Shown one piece after another: positions 1 to 4,142 of a stretch of DNA of 7,398 nucleotides. The position numbers were made by a program, and so were the translations under genes. The notes under the pieces were generated by a model. That model did not search any database, had not been told where the DNA came from, and saw only the letters and a list, made by a program, of their open reading frames with translations. This stretch comes from Flavobacteriaceae bacterium. GTDB lineage: Bacteria; Bacteroidota; Bacteroidia; Flavobacteriales; Flavobacteriaceae. Where the stretch lies: contig DAOUPU010000120.1 of assembly GCA_030625995.1 (NCBI GenBank), positions 1-7,398 on the forward strand, given 5' to 3'. Positions within the stretch are counted from its first letter, which is position 1. Every line of letters starts with the position of its first letter.

Positions 1-173
1 CCACTTGAAGTACTGAAAAAAGTATCATCAAAAGAGTTAACACCACTTATGGTACCTACTAAATCTCCATTGGTAGTATAATTTATTCCTCCTTTGAGAC
101 CAACATTAAAAATTTGGGCATGGGTAGATAACAAAGTACCTAGAAAAATACACGTAAGAATAATTTTTTTCAC
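1..173 (-). CDS. Outer-membrane beta-barrel protein (PorT-like family), N-terminal part only
   Basis: This is the first 57 complete codons of a gene that runs off the left edge. The protein begins with a signal peptide: the start residue, then KKIILTCIFLGTLLSTHA, with probable signal peptidase I cleavage after Ala19 before Gln20. The mature start FNVGLKGGINYTTNGDL, with its glycine-rich amphipathic strand, resembles the first strand of Bacteroidetes outer-membrane beta-barrel proteins. Those proteins are often annotated as PorT family or porin family. The start chosen is a GTG at 171-173, because it directly precedes the KK of the signal peptide and I see no ATG in frame just upstream. The gene begins 40 bp after the transketolase stop on the same strand, so the two may share a transcript. 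The product should be exported to the outer membrane. Its exact role cannot be told from this fragment. Confidence 0.72.
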   Translation of the reverse strand, partial: MKKIILTCIFLGTLLSTHAQIFNVGLKGGINYTTNGDLVGTISGVNSFDDTFFSTSS

Positions 174-213
174 AATTTTAGAAATTAGGTTAGACCAAGT
201 TGAAAACCAGAAA

Positions 214-1167
214 TTATTTTCTATCCATCACTCTTTCAACAGCAGCTACTATTGCCTTATCATTCAATTTATACTTTTCCATTAGTTGGGCAGGGGTTGC
301 AGATTCTCCAAAACTGTCATTTACCGCAACAAATTCTTGCGGAACAGGATTGTTAAGAACTAAAGTCCTTGCAACACTTTCGCCTAAACCACCAAAAATA
401 TTGTGTTCTTCGGCAGTCACGATGCAATTTGTTTTAGAAACAGATTTTAAAATTGCTGATTCATCCAATGGTTTTATAGTATGGATATTTATTACCTCAG
501 CACTAATACCTTTGGCTTCCAATTGTTCAGATGCCTGTAAAGCTTCCCAAACCAAATGCCCTGTAGCTACAATTGTAACATCTTTTCCTTCGGTTAATTT
601 GATCGCCTTTCCAATTTCAAACTTCTGATCTTCAGGTGTAAATATAGGTACGGATGGACGTCCGAATCTCAAATAAACAGGGCCCTCATGATCCGCAATA
701 GCAATAGTTGCAGCCTTTGTTTGGTTATAATCACATGTATTTATAACTACCATTCCGGGTAACATCTTCATTAATCCAATATCTTCTAATATTTGATGTG
801 TTGCTCCATCCTCACCAAGTGTCAAGCCTGCATGTGAAGCACATATTTTTACATTTTTACCAGAATAGGCTATAGCCTGACGAATTTGATCATAAACTCT
901 TCCTGTAGAAAAATTTGCAAAGGTTCCTGTAAATGGAATTTTACCACCAATGGTAAGCCCTGCAGCGATACCCATCATATTTGCTTCAGCTATACCAACT
1001 TGAAAAAACCTTTCAGGATTTTCAGCAATAAAATCTTGCATTTTAAGAGAACCTATCAGGTCAGCACATAATGCTACAACATTTTCATTGGTTCTGCCAA
1101 GCTCTGCTAAACCCGCTCCAAATCCAGATCGAGTATCTTTTTTTTCAGTAAAAGTGTATTTCTTCAT
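214..1167 (-). CDS. Transketolase, C-terminal subunit (split form)
   Basis: At 317 residues, this matches the C-terminal half of a two-gene transketolase, as found in Bacteroidetes and archaea. With the N-terminal subunit and thiamine diphosphate it would transfer two-carbon ketol units in the non-oxidative pentose phosphate pathway, in the cytoplasm. The pyrimidine-binding domain spans about residues 1-170. It shows FFQVGIAEANM, with Glu61 as the glutamate that activates the cofactor, and the loop GEDGATHQ (118-125). The C-terminal domain (about 180-317) has INIHTIKPLD (227-235) and TAEEHNIFGGLG (251-262). The ATG start gives the usual family length. The N-terminal subunit gene is normally just upstream, but here a 348-bp stem-loop-rich gap and then maf lie upstream. 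A 1-deoxyxylulose-5-phosphate synthase or an E1-beta subunit is less likely, given the length and the absence of their flanking domains. Confidence 0.93.
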   Translation of the reverse strand: MKKYTFTEKKDTRSGFGAGLAELGRTNENVVALCADLIGSLKMQDFIAENPERFFQVGIAEANMMGIAAGLTIGGKIPFTGTFANFSTGRVYDQIRQAIAYSGKNVKICASHAGLTLGEDGATHQILEDIGLMKMLPGMVVINTCDYNQTKAATIAIADHEGPVYLRFGRPSVPIFTPEDQKFEIGKAIKLTEGKDVTIVATGHLVWEALQASEQLEAKGISAEVINIHTIKPLDESAILKSVSKTNCIVTAEEHNIFGGLGESVARTLVLNNPVPQEFVAVNDSFGESATPAQLMEKYKLNDKAIVAAVERVMDRK

Positions 1168-1202
1168 GTGTTTGTATTTATCGCTTTTTATTGGTCCTTA
1201 CT

Positions 1203-1223
1203 ACCTGCCTGCATCAGGTAGGT
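1203..1223. repeat. Stem-loop 1 of intergenic cluster
   Basis: Two 9-bp arms (1203-1211 and 1215-1223) pair around a 3-nt loop, with a single mismatch that would be a G-U wobble in plus-strand RNA. The arm sequences, ACCTGCCTG and CAGGTAGGT, are much richer in GC than the flanks. It lies 36 bp upstream of the transketolase start codon. It is not followed by a T tract on either strand, so it does not look like a terminator. It resembles short dispersed palindromes of flavobacterial genomes, which is an impression and not a search result. Confidence 0.7.
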
Positions 1224-1295
1224 TTGTTAATTTAAAATTCCTTGGAGGTGAAACATTTAGCATGTCCAACTCATTTTATTTATAGTTTAATCCTC

Positions 1296-1324
1296 CTTCG
1301 CGTTCCGCTACGGCGGACGAGAAG
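1296..1324. repeat. Stem-loop 2 of intergenic cluster (imperfect)
   Basis: This is an imperfect hairpin. CTTC (1296-1299) pairs with GAAG (1321-1324). After a mismatch and one bulged T, CG and TCCGC (1301-1308) pair with GCGGA and CG (1313-1319), around a 4-nt loop at 1309-1312. It totals about 11 base pairs and is GC-rich. Its right side, GGCGGACG (1312-1319), is the exact reverse complement of CGTCCGCC (1341-1348) in the next hairpin, so the two could form an alternative stem. Confidence 0.6.
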
Positions 1325-1333
1325 ACTTGGTTT

Positions 1334-1364
1334 AATTCCCCGTCCGCCAGAGGCGGGCGGAATT
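1334..1364. repeat. Stem-loop 3 of intergenic cluster (GC-rich)
   Basis: CCGTCCGCC (1340-1348) pairs with GGCGGGCGG (1352-1360) around the loop AGA, with one T-G wobble. The stem can be extended by AATT (1334-1337) pairing with AATT (1361-1364) across a 2-nt bulge. This is the most stable-looking hairpin of the cluster and the most GC-rich short segment I see in the window. No T tract follows on either strand. Confidence 0.75.
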
Positions 1365-1370
1365 CAGGAT

Positions 1371-1385
1371 GTTTGCATTGCAAAC
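1371..1385. repeat. Stem-loop 4: perfect 7-bp palindrome
   Basis: GTTTGCA (1371-1377) and TGCAAAC (1379-1385) are perfect inverted repeats separated by a single base. The one-base spacer makes an operator-like dyad as plausible as an RNA hairpin. It lies between two other stem-loops of the cluster, so it may simply be part of the same composite repeat. Confidence 0.6.
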
Positions 1386-1394
1386 TCAATTTAA

Positions 1395-1419
1395 TACCTC
1401 GTATGCTTGCGTCGAGGTA
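1395..1419. repeat. Stem-loop 5 of intergenic cluster
   Basis: TACCTCG (1395-1401) and CGAGGTA (1413-1419) are perfect 7-bp inverted repeats. Inside them ATGC (1403-1406) can pair with GCGT (1409-1412), one pair being a wobble, so the stem is nearly continuous. It closes the cluster on the side towards maf. No T tract follows. Confidence 0.7.
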
Positions 1420-1515
1420 GTTTATTAATACTGATTTATTAATTGGCACAAAAATAGGAATTTAATAGATGTTAGCATCTGATTTTTGGATTTCTTTGAG
1501 CAAAAAAAAGTCATT

Positions 1516-2097
1516 TTATAGTTTCATCATTTCTTGATAAAATTTATGTATTGGAAAGCCCATGACGTTAAAATAACTACCTTCAATTTTGTTAATGCCA
1601 ATATAACCTATCCACTCCTGTATTCCATAACTTCCTGCTTTGTCAAATGGTTTAAAATTATTGATATAATAGTCAATTTCCTTAGGAAGTAATTTTACAA
1701 AGCGCACCTTAGTAATATCATTTACAACTATTTGTCTACTATTTGTACTTAGGCAAAAAGAACTTATAACCTCGTGTGTTTTATCTGAAAGATTGTTCAA
1801 CATTTTTACAGCATCTCTCTTGTTTCTTGGTTTTCCAATTGCTTTACCCTCCAGCCAGACTATGGTATCAGCAGTAATTAAAACATCGTTATCTTTTAAT
1901 TCTGAAAGAAAGGGTTCAGCCTTTAATTTCGATAAAAAATCGGTGATCTCATATCCTTTTAAATGAGAGGGATAATTTTCAACGACTTCTTTAAGTCGAA
2001 TCTCAAATTGCAGTCCGAGGTCTCTTAAAAAATTTTGTCTTCTTGGTGAACCTGAAGCCAAAATAAGATGTTTGTTCTTTAATTTTTCAGCTAACAT
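1516..2097 (-). CDS. maf: Maf family nucleotide pyrophosphatase (dTTP/UTP type)
   Basis: This 193-residue protein is full length for the Maf/HAM1-like fold. It shows the N-terminal nucleotide-binding motif LASGSPRRQ (13-21), ITADTIVW (74-81) with the probable catalytic Asp77, GKPRNKRDA (88-96), KAGSYGIQ (153-160) and IEGSYFNVMGFP (171-182). The pattern follows E. coli YhdE (KAGAYGIQ, INGSYHAVVGLP), which hydrolyses dTTP and UTP, including modified pyrimidine nucleotides, to the monophosphate and pyrophosphate. The substrate assignment rests on that similarity. The protein is expected to be cytoplasmic. The gene starts 2 bp after the ubiA stop, so it is the last member of the smpB-ubiA-maf operon. 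The ATG start keeps the normal distance to SGSPRR. No convincing terminator follows: a T9 run is present just after the stop but without a stem before it. Confidence 0.94.
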   Translation of the reverse strand: MLAEKLKNKHLILASGSPRRQNFLRDLGLQFEIRLKEVVENYPSHLKGYEITDFLSKLKAEPFLSELKDNDVLITADTIVWLEGKAIGKPRNKRDAVKMLNNLSDKTHEVISSFCLSTNSRQIVVNDITKVRFVKLLPKEIDYYINNFKPFDKAGSYGIQEWIGYIGINKIEGSYFNVMGFPIHKFYQEMMKL

Positions 2098-2099
2098 TT

Positions 2100-3005
2100 C
2101 TATAAGACCAAAATTGTTAAAATACCAAGGAGCATAATTATTTTTAGGAGCTTACTCAATTTATTGAATTCAAGTTTCGTTTTTGCATTTTTAAGTTTCA
2201 CCATGAAATAGAGTAGAGGTATGGAAACTATAATTAACAAATAAATACTGGCGATAGTTTTTATTTTATATAAGTTGAACGCAAAATAATCTATAGAAAA
2301 TAAGGTTAAAAGTGCAATTACAAAAATAATTAATTTTGTTTTGTTAAGAGAAAGGACGATGGGTAAAGACTTTATACCTAGCTTTTTATCACCTTCTATA
2401 TCCTCAATATCTTTAACGATTTCTCTTAAGAAAGTTAATAAAAATGCAAAAACCGATATTTTTAATACAAGATTAAAAACATCAAGTTGGCCTTGGTTGT
2501 TGTAGGCACTGGTTGCAGGAACAATATCATAAAGACCCACTATAAATATGCTTAGAAAAACTAAAAATGCCACTATTAAATTTTTTATTAAGAGCATTTT
2601 TTTTAGCTTGATAGAATAGAGGTAAGATAGCAAGGAAGCAATAATAAATATTGCAAAGAACGAAATTTTATCAATGGAATAAGAGAGGTAATAACCCAAG
2701 AGCAATCCAATAAAATTTAATGATAAAAACAAGTTGTCTGCTCTTTGTTTAGTTACTAATTTTCCAACAAAAATCTTTTGAGGTTTATTAATAATATCTC
2801 CTTTGACATCATTCAGGTCATTGATTATATAACCGGCCAGTGCAATTAGCACCGTAGATAAAACCAGTATAGAGAAGTGAAAGTTATCTAGTGTCAGGGT
2901 TAAATTAAATTTATCAAAGAGAATATATTTAATAAGTACCTGGATGAGAATGATCATCAGTAGGTTCTTTACTCGAAAAAATATAAAATAATCTTTTAGT
3001 CGCAT
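2100..3005 (-). CDS. UbiA family prenyltransferase, possibly (di)geranylgeranylglyceryl phosphate synthase-like
   Basis: This 301-residue integral membrane protein has about nine hydrophobic segments (near 12-30, 43-61, 92-108, 114-130, 138-158, 178-194, 224-240, 251-269 and 286-301). Both aspartate-rich motifs of the UbiA superfamily are intact: NDLNDVKGD (62-70, fitting NDxxDxxxD) and DIEDIEGD (199-206). They bind the prenyl diphosphate through magnesium. YSIKLKK (130-136) fits the family as well. INKP right after the first motif recalls the INRP of archaeal-type digeranylgeranylglyceryl phosphate synthases, and flavobacterial homologues are usually annotated that way. The enzyme would transfer a prenyl chain to an acceptor at the cytoplasmic membrane. 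The acceptor is not determined: MenA (menaquinone) and heme O synthase are alternatives, made less likely by the motif context. The start codon overlaps the smpB stop (TGATG), indicating translational coupling, and maf follows after 2 bp. Confidence 0.88.
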   Translation of the reverse strand: MRLKDYFIFFRVKNLLMIILIQVLIKYILFDKFNLTLTLDNFHFSILVLSTVLIALAGYIINDLNDVKGDIINKPQKIFVGKLVTKQRADNLFLSLNFIGLLLGYYLSYSIDKISFFAIFIIASLLSYLYSIKLKKMLLIKNLIVAFLVFLSIFIVGLYDIVPATSAYNNQGQLDVFNLVLKISVFAFLLTFLREIVKDIEDIEGDKKLGIKSLPIVLSLNKTKLIIFVIALLTLFSIDYFAFNLYKIKTIASIYLLIIVSIPLLYFMVKLKNAKTKLEFNKLSKLLKIIMLLGILTILVL

Positions 3006-3460
3006 CAGTAATTTTTCTTTAATCGTGCTAAATCTTTTTTATTGTCTCTATCCTTTATCATCTGTCTTTTATCATAAAGTTTTTTCCCTTTACATAAGGC
3101 GATCTGTAATTTTGCCCATCCTTTGTCCGTAATAAATAATTTTAATGGGATTACTGTTAATCCAACATTTTGGACATCCTTTTGCAATTTTTTCAACTCT
3201 TGTTTCGTCAGTAATAATTTGCGCTCACTTTTACTTTTGTGATTGTAAGATCCACCATGGCTATATTCTTCAATGAACATATTGATTACAAAAAGTTCAC
3301 CTTTTTCATTAAATTCACAAAAGCTTTCTGTGATACGCGCTTTAGATTCCCGAATCGATTTTATTTCGGTACCCGTAAGCTGTATGCCCGCAATGTACTT
3401 ATCAATAAATACATACTCGAATCTGGCTTTTTTATTTCGAATATTAATGTTTTTTTGCAT
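3005..3460 (-). CDS. smpB: SsrA (tmRNA)-binding protein SmpB
   Basis: SmpB binds the tRNA-like end of tmRNA and brings it to stalled ribosomes for trans-translation. The 151 residues are typical of the family (E. coli has 160). The beta-barrel core is recognisable from NKKARFEY (9-16), GTEIKSIRESKARI (30-43), EEYSHG (64-69) and GLTVIPLKLF (100-109). The end shows GKKLYDKR (125-132), followed by the basic tail IKDRDNKKDLARLKKNY. The conserved DKR (130-132) and the tail, which folds into the mRNA channel in known structures, are both intact, so the protein should be functional. The tmRNA gene itself is not in this window. The gene is first in a tight operon: its TGA shares one base with the ubiA ATG. 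The sequence TTACTTTG just upstream of the start differs by one base from the Bacteroidetes minus-7 element. Confidence 0.97.
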   Translation of the reverse strand: MQKNINIRNKKARFEYVFIDKYIAGIQLTGTEIKSIRESKARITESFCEFNEKGELFVINMFIEEYSHGGSYNHKSKSERKLLLTKQELKKLQKDVQNVGLTVIPLKLFITDKGWAKLQIALCKGKKLYDKRQMIKDRDNKKDLARLKKNY

Positions 3461-3609
3461 TTGACAAAGTAACTATTAATTGATATATTTAACTAATGAA
3501 ATAGTAAAATAATAATAATGCTTGCCTTCCGATTTTATGAAGAAATTATAATATGAAGAAGATGCTTATGTGTTTTTAAAGGAGCTTTTTGAAAGAGAAT
3601 TATACCTGT

Positions 3610-3993
3610 TTAATCGAAGCCTTTCCAATCAATTTTTACATAACCACCGTCAGAAATGTTTTGTGAATTCTTGCCGGATTTGGCCGCATACATAACCACA
3701 AGGTTATTGTATAACTCCGTTTTGATATTGGAAGTTTTATTTACTCCAATTTTTGCTGTATAATTAGCGGTACGGGAAAGCTTCACATTTTCAAAAACAA
3801 ATGCTTCACCGTGGTTAGGACCAACCACAGTTATTGTCGCTTCGATATTTTCGGCGTTGATGCTGAAACTATGAGTCCCAATTTCATTAAAAATTAAAGT
3901 TCCTGAAATTTCTTTTACATCTTCAAAAGATGTACATGAATAAATCAATAGAAAAAATAATGTGCTGAGTAATAATATATTTACCTTTTTCAT
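3610..3993 (-). CDS. Small lipoprotein of unknown function
   Basis: The protein has 127 residues. The N-terminus is a lipoprotein signal: MKK, then a leucine-rich core, then the lipobox LIYSC with Cys20 as the lipidated residue. After removal of the signal about 108 residues remain, rich in beta-prone and polar residues and without cysteine other than Cys20. I do not recognise a characterised family. The order of elements (GTHSFSI, then EATITVVGPN, then KLSRTANYTAKIGV, then NLVVMYAAKSG, then GGYVKIDW at the C-terminus) loosely resembles compact jelly-roll modules of flavobacterial glycine-rich surface proteins. That is a visual impression. An SD-like AAGGGG lies just before the ATG. The gene sits alone between ppc (149 bp upstream) and smpB (149 bp downstream). 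A envelope location, at the inner or outer membrane, follows from the lipobox. Confidence 0.8.
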   Translation of the reverse strand: MKKVNILLLSTLFFLLIYSCTSFEDVKEISGTLIFNEIGTHSFSINAENIEATITVVGPNHGEAFVFENVKLSRTANYTAKIGVNKTSNIKTELYNNLVVMYAAKSGKNSQNISDGGYVKIDWKGFD

Positions 3994-4142
3994 AACCCCT
4001 TTTTAGCAATTGTCAATGTTATAATTATACAACGCTTATACTTAGGGATTTATTTTATATATGAATAAATATTTGTTCTATTTTTAAAATTCTAATTAAT
4101 TGAAACTCTTTTCTTTATAAAAAACAATCTACAAATTCCCAC

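Larger units (their letters stand above)
1168..1515. other. Non-coding 348-bp gap with stem-loop cluster
   Basis: No credible gene lies in this stretch between the maf stop and the transketolase start. I read the reverse complement for a remnant of a transketolase N-terminal subunit and saw none. The part from about 1200 to 1420 holds five stem-loops, several of them GC-rich (listed separately), within otherwise AT-rich DNA. The part from 1421 to 1515 is AT-rich, with a 9-bp direct repeat (1421-1429 and 1435-1443) and a weak 5-bp hairpin (1467-1480). A match to the Bacteroidetes minus-7 promoter motif occurs on the minus strand at 1449-1456, but without a clear partner element. The promoter of the transketolase gene probably lies somewhere in this gap. 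Confidence 0.75.

Noticed and set aside
200..628. Open frame of 142 codons on the plus strand
   Set aside because: It lies antisense within the well-supported transketolase gene, lacks family resemblance and has a composition expected of a shadow frame.
1088..1285. Short plus-strand frame entering the stem-loop region
   Set aside because: It begins antisense to the transketolase start and its sequence is dominated by the hairpin repeats; no ribosome-binding site or recognisable protein.
1421..1443. 9-bp direct repeat TTTATTAAT as a target-site duplication
   Set aside because: The two copies are only 5 bp apart and do not flank the stem-loop cluster; such AT-rich repeats arise by chance here.
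1449..1456. TATTTTTG on the minus strand, matching the Bacteroidetes minus-7 motif
   Set aside because: The surroundings are AT-rich, no minus-33 partner is seen at suitable spacing, and it would imply a leader of nearly 300 nt for the transketolase mRNA. It could be real, but a chance match is as likely.
1467..1509. Small hairpin and T9 run after maf as a terminator
   Set aside because: The T run (minus strand) comes before the 5-bp hairpin in the direction of transcription, so the order is wrong for an intrinsic terminator.
3239..3472. Two overlapping plus-strand frames opposite smpB
   Set aside because: Both are antisense to smpB, whose identity is certain, and neither resembles a known protein.
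3461..3609. Possible small RNA or terminator between the lipoprotein and smpB
   Set aside because: Only 4-bp stems were found and no T tract; nothing beyond AT-rich spacer is supported.
4014..4021. TAACATTG on the minus strand as promoter of the lipoprotein gene
   Set aside because: One mismatch to TAnnTTTG and no suitable minus-33 element; too weak to list as a feature.
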